DNA from: Clostridiales bacterium
GTDB lineage: Bacteria > Bacillota > Clostridia > Lachnospirales > Lachnospiraceae
Assembly (NCBI GenBank): GCA_019423795.1
Contig: JAHZAT010000067.1
Coordinates: 1-64,000 of the forward strand
Direction of reading: 5' to 3'
Length of the DNA: 64,000 nucleotides
The notes beneath the pieces were generated by a model, which saw nothing but the letters and a program-made list of their open reading frames with translations, was not told where the DNA came from and did not search any database. Position 1 is the first letter of the stretch, and each line of letters starts with the position of its first letter. The position numbers and the translations under genes are program-made. Below are positions 51,878 to 61,150 of this stretch, in pieces.

Positions 51878-53068
51878 ATGAGTGAATTAATTGCGGCATT
51901 AAATCAGTTGGAAAAGGAAAAAGGTATTGATAAAGACGTTATCATGGAAGCCATTGAAAATTCCCTGCTTGCTGCATGTAAAAGAGATTTTGGAAGTGCA
52001 GATAACGTTGTAGTTAATATGGATCGTGAAACAGGAGATATCTATGTCTATGCGATCAAAGAAGTTGTAGATGAAGTTTACGATCCTGCACTTGAGATCA
52101 GTCTTGGAAAGGCAAAGGCTATTGATAAGAATTTAAATCTTGGGGATACTGTAAGAATCGAAATCACACCAAAAGATTTTGGACGTATTGCAGCAATGCA
52201 TGCAAGAAGCGTGATCGTACAGAAGATTAAAGAAGAAGAAAGAAGAGTTGTATACGATCATTTCTACTGTAAAGAAAAAGATATCGTAACAGGTGTTGTA
52301 CAGCGTTATGTTGGAGAGAATGTAAGTGTAAGCTTAGATGATAAAACAGATGCTCTCCTAATGAAATCTGAGCAGATCAAAGGTGAAGTATTTAAACCAA
52401 CAGAAAGAATCAAACTTTACATTGTAGAAGTAAAAGAGACAAATCGTGGCCCACGTATTCTTGTTTCAAGAACACATCCAGATCTTGTAAAACGTCTGTT
52501 TGAAAAAGAAGTTGCAGAAATCCAGGACGGAACAGTTGAAATCAAAAACATCGTTCGCGAAGCTGGATCAAGAACAAAGATGGCTGTATGGTCTAATGAT
52601 AAGAATGTAGATCCTGTTGGAGCATGTGTTGGATTAAATGGTGCCAGAGTAAACGCGATCGTAAATGATTTAAAAGGTGAGAAGATCGACATCATCAATT
52701 GGAATGAAGACCCTTGTGTATTCATCGAGAATGCATTAAGTCCATCAAAAGTTGTTTCTGTAGCAGTTGATGTAGAAGAAAAGAGTGCAGAAGTTGTAGT
52801 TCCAGATTATCAATTATCATTAGCAATTGGTAAGGAGGGACAGAATGCGAGACTTGCTGCAAGATTAACAGGATACAAGATTGATATTAAGAGTGAATCA
52901 CAGGCAGCCCAAGAAGCAGCAAAAGCCAGTGAGGAACCAGAAACAGATGATTTTGAAATTGAAGAAGATCTTTTTGATAATGAAGAAATCAATGACGATT
53001 TCACAGAAGATGTAGAAGATACAGAAGAAGCTGTTGAAGATTTCGATGCAGAGGATATCGAAGAATAG
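51878..53068 (+). CDS. nusA: Transcription termination/antitermination factor NusA
   Basis: A 396-residue elongation factor: N-terminal RNA-polymerase domain (1-130), S1 domain (about 135-200), two KH domains ending at GKEGQNARLAARLTGYKIDI. No C-terminal AR repeats, as usual in Firmicutes; instead a tail of about 45 mostly acidic residues. AAGGAGG precedes the ATG. Probably autoregulated through the leader hairpin. Confidence 0.95.
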   Translation: MSELIAALNQLEKEKGIDKDVIMEAIENSLLAACKRDFGSADNVVVNMDRETGDIYVYAIKEVVDEVYDPALEISLGKAKAIDKNLNLGDTVRIEITPKDFGRIAAMHARSVIVQKIKEEERRVVYDHFYCKEKDIVTGVVQRYVGENVSVSLDDKTDALLMKSEQIKGEVFKPTERIKLYIVEVKETNRGPRILVSRTHPDLVKRLFEKEVAEIQDGTVEIKNIVREAGSRTKMAVWSNDKNVDPVGACVGLNGARVNAIVNDLKGEKIDIINWNEDPCVFIENALSPSKVVSVAVDVEEKSAEVVVPDYQLSLAIGKEGQNARLAARLTGYKIDIKSESQAAQEAAKASEEPETDDFEIEEDLFDNEEINDDFTEDVEDTEEAVEDFDAEDIEE

Positions 53069-53089
53069 AAAATATCAGCAGGTGATAAA

Positions 53090-53359
53090 ATGAATCGAAA
53101 AATTCCAACGAGAAAATGTATCGGATGCGGTGAATTAAAAGAAAAGAATCAATTAGTCCGGATCGTGAGATCAAAAGAAGGCAAAATAAGTCTTGATGTG
53201 ACTGGAAAGAAAAATGGGAGAGGGGCATATATCTGCCCTGGTCCAGAATGCTTAAAACAAGCATTTAAGAAAAAGGGATTGGATCGTTCTTTTAAGATGG
53301 CTGTACCGGAATCAGTCTATGAGACATTAAAAAAGGAGATGGAAAAACTTTATGAATAA
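53090..53359 (+). CDS. rnpM: RNase P modulator RnpM (YlxR)
   Basis: An 89-residue basic nucleic-acid-binding protein. RKCIGCGELKEK, LDVTGKKNGRGAYIC and the following Cys pair are the YlxR family marks. In Bacillus the homologue binds RNase P RNA. It overlaps ylxQ by eight bases. Confidence 0.9.
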   Translation: MNRKIPTRKCIGCGELKEKNQLVRIVRSKEGKISLDVTGKKNGRGAYICPGPECLKQAFKKKGLDRSFKMAVPESVYETLKKEMEKLYE

Positions 53360-53651
53360 AGTGTTATCTCTTCTAGGTCTTGCATTTAGATCAGGAAATC
53401 TGGTCAGCGGAGAATTTGCCACAAGAGAAGCAGTCAGGAAAAAGGCAGCGACTCTTGTCATTGTAGCCAATGATGCTTCCGATAATACAAAAAAGATGTT
53501 TGCGAATCAGTGTAAACATTATCAGGTACCTTTTTATTGCGGAGGATTAAAAGAGGAGCTTGGGCATGCGATTGGAAAGGAGTTTCGAGCTTCCATCGCG
53601 GTAACCGATCAGGGATTTGCTGATGCTCTTTTAAAACAGCTTGATAAATAA
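53352..53651 (+). CDS. ylxQ: L7Ae/L30e family RNA-binding protein YlxQ
   Basis: A 99-residue kink-turn-binding-type protein: LGLAFRSGNLVSGEFATREAV and VIVANDASDNTKKM fit the L7Ae fold. Placed between rnpM and infB as in most Firmicutes. Its RNA target is not known. Confidence 0.88.
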   Translation: MNKVLSLLGLAFRSGNLVSGEFATREAVRKKAATLVIVANDASDNTKKMFANQCKHYQVPFYCGGLKEELGHAIGKEFRASIAVTDQGFADALLKQLDK

Positions 53652-53671
53652 AAATCACAGGAGGTATATTT

Positions 53672-55936
53672 ATGGCAAAATTCAGAGTCTACGAAATTGC
53701 AAAAAAATATAATAAAGACAATAAAGAAATTTTAGAAATTTTGAAAGCCAATCATGTGGAAGTAAAAAACCATATGAGTACCATAGGAGATGAGCAGATC
53801 AAAATGATTGATAATGCATTGAAACCAAAGAAAGAAGCAAAACAGAATAACAATTCAAAGAAACAGGAAAATTCAAAGAAACAGGAAAATTCAAAGAGAA
53901 AAGATAATAAAAAAGCACAGAATATGGAAAAGAAAGATAATAAAAAAACACAAGAAGTAAAGAATAATAAAAAAAATTCAAAGAATAAAAACAATGATGG
54001 GGATAAAAAGATTTTAAGAAAAGAAAATCCACAGAATTCTCAGAAGTTTGGAAAAAATAACAAAAAGAATAAGAAATTTAACAATAAAAATCAGAATCAA
54101 GATCATAAGAAAAAGAAAAAAACATCAGGTCCTGGAGCATTTATTAAACCAGAACCAGTAAAGAAACCGGAAATAGATCCAAATGCACCAGTAAAAATTC
54201 CACCAGTATTAACACTGAAAGAACTTGCAGATGCATTATCTATCCCTGCAAATGATATTATTAAGAAATTACTGATCAGCGGAGCTGGAATGTTGAATGT
54301 GAATTCTGAACTTGATTTTGAAAAAGCAGAAGAGATCGCAATGGAATTTGATCGTCTGGTAGAGATGGAAGAACAGGTTGATGTCATTGAAGAACTGTTA
54401 AAAGAAGAAGAGGAAGACGAAGCAGATATGATCGTAAGGCCACCAGTTGTCTGCGTTATGGGACACGTCGACCATGGTAAAACTTCTTTACTTGATAAGA
54501 TACGTTCTACTCATGTAACAACAGGAGAAGCTGGTGGTATTACACAGCATATCGGTGCGTACGTTGTAGAAACAGCCAATGGTAAGATCACATTCTTAGA
54601 TACACCAGGACATGAGGCATTTACATCTATGCGTATGAGAGGTGCTCAGTCTACAGATATCGCGATCTTAGTTGTTGCGGCAGATGATGGTGTTATGCCA
54701 CAGACGATTGAAGCAATCAACCATGCAAAAGCAGCTGGAATTGAAATTATCGTTGCAATCAATAAGATTGATAAAGAAAGTGCTAACATTGAAAGAGTAA
54801 AACAGGAATTGATCGAATATGAATTAGTGCCAGAAGACTGGGGTGGAAGCACAATCTTTTGCCCTGTATCTGCACATACTGGAGAAGGAATCACTGAATT
54901 ATTAGATATGGTTTCTTTGACAGCAGAAGTTTTGGAATTAAAAGCAAATCCAAATCGTAAAGCGAGAGGTATCGTCTTAGAAGCACAGCTTGATAAAGGA
55001 CGCGGACCAGTTGCAACTGTTTTAGTACAGAAAGGTACTCTTCATGTAGGAGATGCTGTAGCAATTGGAAGTGCACATGGTAAAGTTCGAGCTATGATCA
55101 ATGATAAAGGAAAACGTATCAAAGATGCAGGACCATCTACACCAGTTGAAATCTTAGGATTAAGTGAAGTACCAAATGCCGGTGAAGTTATGATGGTGAT
55201 GGATAGCGAAAAAGAAGCAAGATCAGTAGCAGAGAAATTCATTGCTTATGGTCGTGAAAAGATGTTATCTGAGACAAAACAGCAGTTATCATTAGATGAC
55301 TTATTTAATCAGATTCAGGCAGGTAGTGTCAAAGAATTAAATATCATTGTAAAAGCCGATGTACAGGGATCTGTAGAGGCTGTAAAACAGAGTCTTGTGA
55401 AACTTTCTAATGATGAAGTTGCAGTTAAAGTTATCCATGGTGGTGTAGGTGCTATCACAGAATCTGATGTAAACTTAGCAGCAGCATCAAATGCGATCAT
55501 CATTGGATTTAATGTACGTCCAGAACCAGCAGCTAAAGATGCAGCAACAACAGAGAAAGTAGATCTTCGTTTATATCGTGTTATTTATAATGCAATTGAA
55601 GATATCGAAGCAGCTATGAAGGGTATGTTGGACCCAGAATTTGAGGAGAAAGTTACAGGACACGCAGAAGTACGACAGATCTTCAAAGCTTCTGGAGTTG
55701 GAACAATTGCAGGTTCTTATGTATTAGATGGAACAATCCAGCGTGATAGTTCTGCACGTATCATTCGTGATGGTATCGTTGTTCATGAAGGAAAGCTTGC
55801 ATCTATTCAACGTGGTAAGGATGCAGTGAAAGAGGTTCGTACAGGATTTGAATGCGGTCTTGTTATGGAAAACTTTAACGACATCAAAGAAGGAGACCAG
55901 ATTGAATCATTTATCATGGAAGAGGTTCCAAGATAA
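53672..55936 (+). CDS. infB: Translation initiation factor IF-2
   Basis: A 754-residue GTPase that places initiator tRNA on the 30S subunit. The N-terminal 160 residues are Lys/Asn-rich, with an IF2_N motif at the start and an in-frame repeat. A second IF2_N domain lies at about 180-230. The G domain starts VCVMGHVDHGKT (about 261), with DTPGHEAF and NKID, then domains II to IV. AGGAGG precedes the ATG. Confidence 0.96.
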   Translation: MAKFRVYEIAKKYNKDNKEILEILKANHVEVKNHMSTIGDEQIKMIDNALKPKKEAKQNNNSKKQENSKKQENSKRKDNKKAQNMEKKDNKKTQEVKNNKKNSKNKNNDGDKKILRKENPQNSQKFGKNNKKNKKFNNKNQNQDHKKKKKTSGPGAFIKPEPVKKPEIDPNAPVKIPPVLTLKELADALSIPANDIIKKLLISGAGMLNVNSELDFEKAEEIAMEFDRLVEMEEQVDVIEELLKEEEEDEADMIVRPPVVCVMGHVDHGKTSLLDKIRSTHVTTGEAGGITQHIGAYVVETANGKITFLDTPGHEAFTSMRMRGAQSTDIAILVVAADDGVMPQTIEAINHAKAAGIEIIVAINKIDKESANIERVKQELIEYELVPEDWGGSTIFCPVSAHTGEGITELLDMVSLTAEVLELKANPNRKARGIVLEAQLDKGRGPVATVLVQKGTLHVGDAVAIGSAHGKVRAMINDKGKRIKDAGPSTPVEILGLSEVPNAGEVMMVMDSEKEARSVAEKFIAYGREKMLSETKQQLSLDDLFNQIQAGSVKELNIIVKADVQGSVEAVKQSLVKLSNDEVAVKVIHGGVGAITESDVNLAAASNAIIIGFNVRPEPAAKDAATTEKVDLRLYRVIYNAIEDIEAAMKGMLDPEFEEKVTGHAEVRQIFKASGVGTIAGSYVLDGTIQRDSSARIIRDGIVVHEGKLASIQRGKDAVKEVRTGFECGLVMENFNDIKEGDQIESFIMEEVPR
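53852..53898 (+). repeat. 18-base in-frame tandem repeat in infB
   Basis: AATTCAAAGAAACAGGAA occurs twice in a row (53852-53869, 53870-53887) and partly a third time, coding SKKQEN units in the flexible IF-2 N-terminus. Confidence 0.85.
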
Positions 55937-55957
55937 TTTCCTGAAGGGAGTAGCAAT

Positions 55958-56329
55958 ATGAGAAAGAACAGCATTAAAAATACAAGAATCAATGGTGAAG
56001 TTCAGAGAGAATTAAGCCGTATCATCAGCAGAGAGATCAAAGATCCAAGAATTGCGCCAATGACATCTGTCGTTGATGCAGTTGTAACATCAGATCTTAA
56101 GCAGTGTAAAGCCTATATCAGTGTTCTTGGAAATAACGAAGAAAAAGAAGAAACAATGAAAGGTTTAAATAGTGCCGTAGGATATATCCGTCGTGAACTT
56201 GCACACTCTATCAATTTAAGAAATACTCCAGAGATCACATTTATTTTAGATGATTCCATTGAATATGGAGTGAATATGTCAAAGAAGATTGATGAATTAA
56301 ATCATGGGAGTGAACATGAAACACTTTAA
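55958..56329 (+). CDS. rbfA: Ribosome-binding factor A
   Basis: A 123-residue KH-like protein for 16S 5' end maturation and cold adaptation. The start RINGEVQRELSRIISREIKDPRI, read in parts, and YIRRELAHSINLRNTPEITF are typical. GAAGGGAG precedes the ATG. The 3' end overlaps nrnA by 14 bases. Confidence 0.94.
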   Translation: MRKNSIKNTRINGEVQRELSRIISREIKDPRIAPMTSVVDAVVTSDLKQCKAYISVLGNNEEKEETMKGLNSAVGYIRRELAHSINLRNTPEITFILDDSIEYGVNMSKKIDELNHGSEHETL

Positions 56330-57260
56330 TGAACAAGTTTTAAAGGCTGATAAGATTGCCATTACAGGACACATCCACCCGGATGGTGACTGTATTGGCA
56401 GCTGCCTTGCACTAAAGCAATATATTTTAGATAACTATTCTGGAAAGAAAGTTGATGTTTATTTAGAACCGATCAGCACAGAATTTTATTTTTTAAGTCA
56501 TGCAGATGAGATCATCACAGAGTCAAATGATGAAGAAGTCTATGATTTGTTTTTTGTCCTGGATTGTGGGGCAGAAGATCGTTATGAACCGTTTGCAACA
56601 ATGGTGAATCATGCAAAGACACTGATTGGAATTGATCATCATATCAGTAATGATGGATTTGGGGATTTTTGCAAGATTGATCCACAGGCAAGTGCGACTT
56701 GTGAAGTTTTATGTCAGATTTTTGAGGAAGATAAAATTTCCAAAGAATGTGCACAGTGTCTGTATACAGGAATTGTACACGATACAGGAGTATTTAAACA
56801 TTCTAATACAACGCGTAAAACAATGGAATATGCAGGAATGTTACTTGAAAAAGGTGTTTCAAGTACAAAGATCATTGATGAGACTTTTTATCAGAAAACA
56901 TTTGTACAAAATCAGCTGTTAGGGAAAGCCCTGTTAAAAAGTGAGCTTTATGAAAAAGGACAGATCATTTTTTCTTATCTGTCAGAAGAAGATTTTAAAG
57001 ATCTTCAGGCATCAACTTCTGACAGTGATGGAATTATTGATCAGCTTCGTATTACGAAAGGCGTAGAAGCTGCAGTTTTTCTATATCCGATTAAAGATGG
57101 TTACAAAGTAAGTATGCGCTCGAATGAGACTGTAAACGTTTCAGAAATAGCCAAATCACATGGTGGCGGAGGACATATCCGCGCTGCGGGATGTTCTGTG
57201 AAAGGAAACTTACAGGATGTTAAGAATATGATCATAAATGATATCACAAAACAGTTATAA
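56316..57260 (+). CDS. nrnA: DHH/DHHA1 phosphoesterase NrnA (nanoRNase/pAp phosphatase)
   Basis: A 314-residue phosphoesterase degrading short RNA oligomers and pAp. DHH motifs: HIHPDGDCIGS, DCGAEDRYE, GIDHHISND and HDTGVFKHS; the DHHA1 GGGGHIRAAGC stretch closes it. GGGAGTG precedes ATG 56316 inside rbfA. Confidence 0.9.
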   Translation: MKHFNEQVLKADKIAITGHIHPDGDCIGSCLALKQYILDNYSGKKVDVYLEPISTEFYFLSHADEIITESNDEEVYDLFFVLDCGAEDRYEPFATMVNHAKTLIGIDHHISNDGFGDFCKIDPQASATCEVLCQIFEEDKISKECAQCLYTGIVHDTGVFKHSNTTRKTMEYAGMLLEKGVSSTKIIDETFYQKTFVQNQLLGKALLKSELYEKGQIIFSYLSEEDFKDLQASTSDSDGIIDQLRITKGVEAAVFLYPIKDGYKVSMRSNETVNVSEIAKSHGGGGHIRAAGCSVKGNLQDVKNMIINDITKQL

Positions 57261-57273
57261 GACAGAGGTTTTT

Positions 57274-58173
57274 ATGTACAACGGATTATTAAATATATAC
57301 AAAGAGAAAGATTTTACATCTCATGATGTCGTTGCAAAGCTTCGAGGAATTCTGCGACAGAAAAAGATCGGTCATGCAGGGACGCTTGATCCAAATGCAG
57401 AAGGTGTATTGCCTGTCTGCCTTGGAAAGGGGACAAAATTATGTGATATGTTAACAGGTACAAAGAAACAGTATCAGGTGAGCTTTGTATTTGAAAAAGA
57501 GACGGATACAGAAGATATCTGGGGAACTGTTACAAATACCTATGAGCCGTTAGATACAGAAGCTCCAATTAAAGATACGATATTATCTTTTGTTGGAGAA
57601 TATGATCAGATACCACCAATGTATTCTGCAAAAAAGATTAATGGAAAGAAGCTGTATGAACTTGCCAGAGAAGGAAAAGTTATTGAGCGAAAGCCAGAAC
57701 GAATTAAAATTTATGATATCACAAATATTGAGATTTCCTATCCGGAAGTAACAATGATAGTTACTTGTAGCAAAGGTACATACATTCGAAGTCTTTGCAG
57801 GGATATTGGCCGTAAGCTTCACAATGGTGCGTGCATGACAAAGTTAGTACGCACAAAATCCAGTGGATTTCAGATTAAGAATTCACATACACTGTCTCAG
57901 ATTGAAGAGGCAGTGAAAGATGGAACAATCGAACAGTTGATTGTTCCAATCGAGAAAGTTTTTTTACAATACCAGAAAGGAACTGTAAAAAAAGAATATA
58001 ATAAGATTTTATTTAATGGAAACCCCTTGAAAAAGGATGCTTTCTTCGAAACAGATATTGATACAACAAAGAAACTTCGTATATACGATGCAGATGAACA
58101 TTTTATCGGAATATATTACTGGAAAAATAATATGTTTTTCCCAGATAAGATTTTTTATGACAACAACCAGTGA
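57274..58173 (+). CDS. truB: tRNA pseudouridine(55) synthase TruB
   Basis: A 299-residue pseudouridine synthase for U55 of the T loop. The catalytic Asp is in GHAGTLDPNAEGVLPVCLG. Also YSAKKINGKKLYELAREG and KGTYIRSLCRDIG. The start at 57274 has AGAGGT upstream; a longer start inside nrnA has no site. Confidence 0.95.
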   Translation: MYNGLLNIYKEKDFTSHDVVAKLRGILRQKKIGHAGTLDPNAEGVLPVCLGKGTKLCDMLTGTKKQYQVSFVFEKETDTEDIWGTVTNTYEPLDTEAPIKDTILSFVGEYDQIPPMYSAKKINGKKLYELAREGKVIERKPERIKIYDITNIEISYPEVTMIVTCSKGTYIRSLCRDIGRKLHNGACMTKLVRTKSSGFQIKNSHTLSQIEEAVKDGTIEQLIVPIEKVFLQYQKGTVKKEYNKILFNGNPLKKDAFFETDIDTTKKLRIYDADEHFIGIYYWKNNMFFPDKIFYDNNQ

Positions 58174-58182
58174 GAGGAAGCC

Positions 58183-59121
58183 ATGGAATACATTCATAAT
58201 ACAGAACAATTTCAATTTCATAATACAGTGGTAGCCCTTGGAAAATTTGACGGAATGCATAAAGGTCATCAGCTGATTTTTGATGAACTGATCAAATATA
58301 AAGAAATGGGATATCAGGCGGCCGTTTTTTCTTTTGACCGTCCACCGCTTAATATGTTAAAACACAAACATATGAACGTGATCTATACAACGAATGAGAA
58401 AACAAAACTTCTAGCTAAGAGAGGAATTGATATCTATATTGAACATCCATTTACGGATGAATTTTCACATCTTTCACCAGAAGATTTTGTTATTAAAGTT
58501 CTTCTTGAAAAAACAGGAATGAAAGTTTTGGTTGTTGGAGACGATTGCGGATTTGGATATAAAAGACAGGGAAATGTTGAATTACTAGAACGAATGTCCA
58601 AAGAATATGACTTTAAACTGATCGTTATTCCAAAATTAGAACTAGAAGGCGAGATCGTATCAAGCACAAGAGTCCGCCGTTTGCTGTCAGAAGGAAGGAT
58701 TGAGGAAGCTAATCGTTTGATGGAGGATCCATTTATGATCTGTGGACCGGTTGTTCATGGAAATCATATGGGAGCAGAAGTGCTTCAGATGCCAACAGCA
58801 AATCAAATACCGGCAGAAGATAAATTATTGCCGCCAAAAGGAGTTTATGTTTCAAGAATCCGTTATAAAGATGAAATTCATTATGGAATCAGTAATGTTG
58901 GTGTGAAACCGACGATTGAAGGAAAGAAACATATGGGAGTTGAAACTTATATTTTTGATTTCAATAAGAATATCTATAATAAGGAAATAGAAGTTGATTT
59001 ATTATATTTCAAAAGACCAGAAATGAAATTTGATTCTCTGGAATCTTTAAGTTTGCAGATGCATGAAGATGCAGAATTTGCAAAAGCATATGCAAAAGAG
59101 CATTTTGGTTATAAATACTAA
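58183..59121 (+). CDS. ribF: Bifunctional riboflavin kinase/FAD synthetase
   Basis: A 312-residue enzyme making FMN then FAD. The nucleotidyltransferase domain has GKFDGMHKGHQ and SSTRVRRLLSEG; the kinase domain has MPTANQIP and GVYVSRI, GISNVGVKPT. It ends the nusA operon; rpsO, often next, is not here. No FMN riboswitch is seen. Confidence 0.94.
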   Translation: MEYIHNTEQFQFHNTVVALGKFDGMHKGHQLIFDELIKYKEMGYQAAVFSFDRPPLNMLKHKHMNVIYTTNEKTKLLAKRGIDIYIEHPFTDEFSHLSPEDFVIKVLLEKTGMKVLVVGDDCGFGYKRQGNVELLERMSKEYDFKLIVIPKLELEGEIVSSTRVRRLLSEGRIEEANRLMEDPFMICGPVVHGNHMGAEVLQMPTANQIPAEDKLLPPKGVYVSRIRYKDEIHYGISNVGVKPTIEGKKHMGVETYIFDFNKNIYNKEIEVDLLYFKRPEMKFDSLESLSLQMHEDAEFAKAYAKEHFGYKY

Positions 59122-59171
59122 ATTGAATAAAAAAATATACAATTTTCCTTTTAAATAGTACTCGTTTGTAG

Positions 59172-59223
59172 TATAATATTACTAACAAGGAATAACTTGA
59201 ATATTTTACCCTTTGGGGAAGGG
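59172..59223 (+). promoter_or_regulatory. -10 element and ribosome-site hairpin of the cytidylate-kinase-like gene
   Basis: TATAAT at 59172-59177 is a likely -10 without a good -35. Just before the gene CCCTT (59209-59213) can pair with AAGGG (59219-59223), covering part of the ribosome-binding sequence. Confidence 0.45.
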
Positions 59224-59233
59224 AGCGATTCAT

Positions 59234-59860
59234 ATGAGTACTAACACAATTATTACAATCGAACGACAATATGGAAGCGGAGGACATCTGATCGGAGAGA
59301 AGCTCTCTAAGGATCTGGGAATTCCTTTCTATGACAGTGAATTGATTAAGGTTGCAGCAAAAGAAAGTGGAATCTGTGAAGAAATTTTTGAAAGTTTTGA
59401 TGAAAAACCAACCACAAGTTTCTTGTATTCTTTAGTAATGGATCCATATTCATTAGGATATAACTCTAATTCTTTTGATTTACCACTGAATCATAAAGTA
59501 TTTTTGGCTGCATTTGATACGATTAAGGAATTAGCGAAAAAAGGACCTTGCGTATTTGTTGGAAGATGTGCAGATTATGCACTGGAAGATTTTGATAACT
59601 GTTTAAGTGTTTATGTTCATGCACCGTTTGAAGATCGTATTAAACGGATTGAGACAGAATATGGAATTGTGAAAGAGAAGAGCAAAGAAGTGCTCATGAA
59701 GAAAGATAAGCAGCGTTCTAGTTATTATAATTACTACAGTTCTAATAAGTGGGGAGATGCGAAATCTTATGATTTGTGCTTAAACAGTAGCTATCTTGGA
59801 ATTGATGGAAGTGTTGAGATGATCAAGAAAGTGATTGATATGAAGGAATCACAAGAATAA
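59234..59860 (+). CDS. Cytidylate kinase-like family protein
   Basis: A 208-residue P-loop protein: TIERQYGSGGHLIGEKLSKD holds a variant phosphate loop (GSGGHLIG), and VFVGRCADYAL and RSSYYNYYSSNKWGD match the cytidylate-kinase-like family (PF13189). Its nucleotide and role are unknown; a true cmk usually sits elsewhere with rpsA or ispH. AAGGGAG precedes ATG 59234. It is monocistronic with a strong terminator. Confidence 0.82.
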   Translation: MSTNTIITIERQYGSGGHLIGEKLSKDLGIPFYDSELIKVAAKESGICEEIFESFDEKPTTSFLYSLVMDPYSLGYNSNSFDLPLNHKVFLAAFDTIKELAKKGPCVFVGRCADYALEDFDNCLSVYVHAPFEDRIKRIETEYGIVKEKSKEVLMKKDKQRSSYYNYYSSNKWGDAKSYDLCLNSSYLGIDGSVEMIKKVIDMKESQE

Positions 59861-59882
59861 ATTGAACAATTTAGTAATTACG

Positions 59883-59913
59883 GAGACTGTATTTGATATA
59901 CAGTCTCTTTTTG
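59883..59913 (+). terminator. Intrinsic terminator
   Basis: GAGACTGTAT (59883-59892) pairs with ATACAGTCTC (59898-59907), loop TTGAT, followed by TTTTTGTT. Confidence 0.9.
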
Positions 59914-59967
59914 TTAGAAATTTCCTGTCGTAAAATAAAAGATACTATATAGTTTTTGATAAATATG

Positions 59968-59976
59968 TGTTAAAAT
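59968..59976 (+). promoter_or_regulatory. Extended -10 upstream of mscL
   Basis: TGTTAAAAT (59968-59976), about 38 bases before mscL; no clear -35. Confidence 0.45.
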
Positions 59977-60013
59977 AAAAAGCGTTATGAAAAACTGTAT
60001 AAAGGAGAGATGT

Positions 60014-60424
60014 ATGAAGAAATTTTTAGAAGAATTTAAAGCATTTGCACTTCGTGGCAATGTCATGGATATGGCAGTCGGTGTATTGATCGGTGGTGCA
60101 TTTTCAGGAATTGTTACATCACTTACTGATAACTTTATTCAGCCGATCATCAAACTGGTCATGACAGGAAAGGTTTATACATTAGAGGAAATCTCCGGAT
60201 ATGCTTCTGCATTTGGATCTTCTGTTGTGAACTTTTTGATCATGGCATTTATTTTATTCTGTCTATTAAAAGCAATGAATAAGATCATGTCGCTTGGTGC
60301 AAAGCCTGAGGAACCAGAAGCATCAACAACAAAAATCTGTCCATTTTGTATGAGTGAGATTGATATTCGTGCGACAAGATGTCCTCATTGTACATCCGTG
60401 CAGCCAGAAGAAGATAAAAGCTAG
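60014..60424 (+). CDS. mscL: Large-conductance mechanosensitive channel with C-terminal zinc ribbon
   Basis: A 136-residue channel that opens under osmotic downshock. FALRGNVMDMAVGVLIGGAF is TM1 and FLIMAFILFCLLKAMNK is TM2. The extracellular loop is short. The usual cytoplasmic helix is followed by a zinc-ribbon: Cys109/112 (CPFC) and Cys123/126 (CPHC). AAAGGAGAG sets the start at 60014; an ATG at 59987 lies upstream of it. The next gene follows after 14 bases. Confidence 0.92.
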   Translation: MKKFLEEFKAFALRGNVMDMAVGVLIGGAFSGIVTSLTDNFIQPIIKLVMTGKVYTLEEISGYASAFGSSVVNFLIMAFILFCLLKAMNKIMSLGAKPEEPEASTTKICPFCMSEIDIRATRCPHCTSVQPEEDKS

Positions 60425-60438
60425 AAAAGAGTAAAATA

Positions 60439-61128
60439 ATGAAGATAACGATCATACATGGGCAAAGTCATAAAGGTTCTACATATCATATTTCAAAGAT
60501 TTTGGCAGATAAACTAGATGGGGAAGTGAAAGAAATTTTTCTTCCGAGAGATTTTGGTGAATTTTGTATAGGATGTACACAATGTTTTCATAAATCGGAG
60601 ACATTATGTCCGCATTATGAAAAATTAAAACCATTAACAAAAGCATTGGATGAAGCAGACGTACTTATTTTTGAAAGTCCAGTTTATGTTTATCATGTGA
60701 CAGGATCTATGAAGGCATTTTTGGATCATTATGGGTATCGATGGATGTTGCATAGACCGGAGGAATCGATGTTTCATAAACAGGCAGTCTGTATTTCAAC
60801 AGCTGCTGGTGCAGGAACGAAAAGTACGAATAAAGATATGGCTGATAGCTTTTTTTACTGGGGTGTAGCGAAAACATATAAATATGGTGTAAGAGTTATG
60901 TCCACTTCTTATCAGAATGTAAAACCAGAGATTAAAGCACAGATTGAAAAGAAGACAACAAAAATAGCTAATCAGATCAAAGCCCGACATAGAAAAGTAA
61001 AACCAGGAATAAAGACAAAGATTTGTTTTTATCTTATGAGAATGCTTCATACAAAAGGATGGGATGAAGCTGATCTTGCTTATTGGAGAGAAAAGGGCTG
61101 GGATAAAGATCAACGACCATGGAACTAA
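60439..61128 (+). CDS. Flavodoxin-like NAD(P)H-dependent oxidoreductase
   Basis: A 229-residue flavodoxin-fold protein. The FMN phosphate loop is HGQSHKGSTYHI, with ESPVYVYHVTGSMKAFLD and a CIGCTQCF segment common in iron-sulfur-flavoprotein-like NADPH:FMN reductases. The C-terminal 60 residues are basic. The ribosome site is weak; translation may follow from mscL. Substrate unknown. Confidence 0.82.
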   Translation: MKITIIHGQSHKGSTYHISKILADKLDGEVKEIFLPRDFGEFCIGCTQCFHKSETLCPHYEKLKPLTKALDEADVLIFESPVYVYHVTGSMKAFLDHYGYRWMLHRPEESMFHKQAVCISTAAGAGTKSTNKDMADSFFYWGVAKTYKYGVRVMSTSYQNVKPEIKAQIEKKTTKIANQIKARHRKVKPGIKTKICFYLMRMLHTKGWDEADLAYWREKGWDKDQRPWN

Positions 61129-61150
61129 CAGCGAAGGAGAGTGACATTAG

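Noticed and set aside
53752..54032. Phe/Leu-rich membrane-like frames on minus across the infB start
   Set aside because: They are antisense of the Lys/Asn-rich IF-2 N-terminus, which yields Phe/Leu/Ser by complementarity.
61129..61150. TPP riboswitch upstream of thiW
   Set aside because: Only 22 bases separate it from the preceding gene and no TPP aptamer motif is seen.
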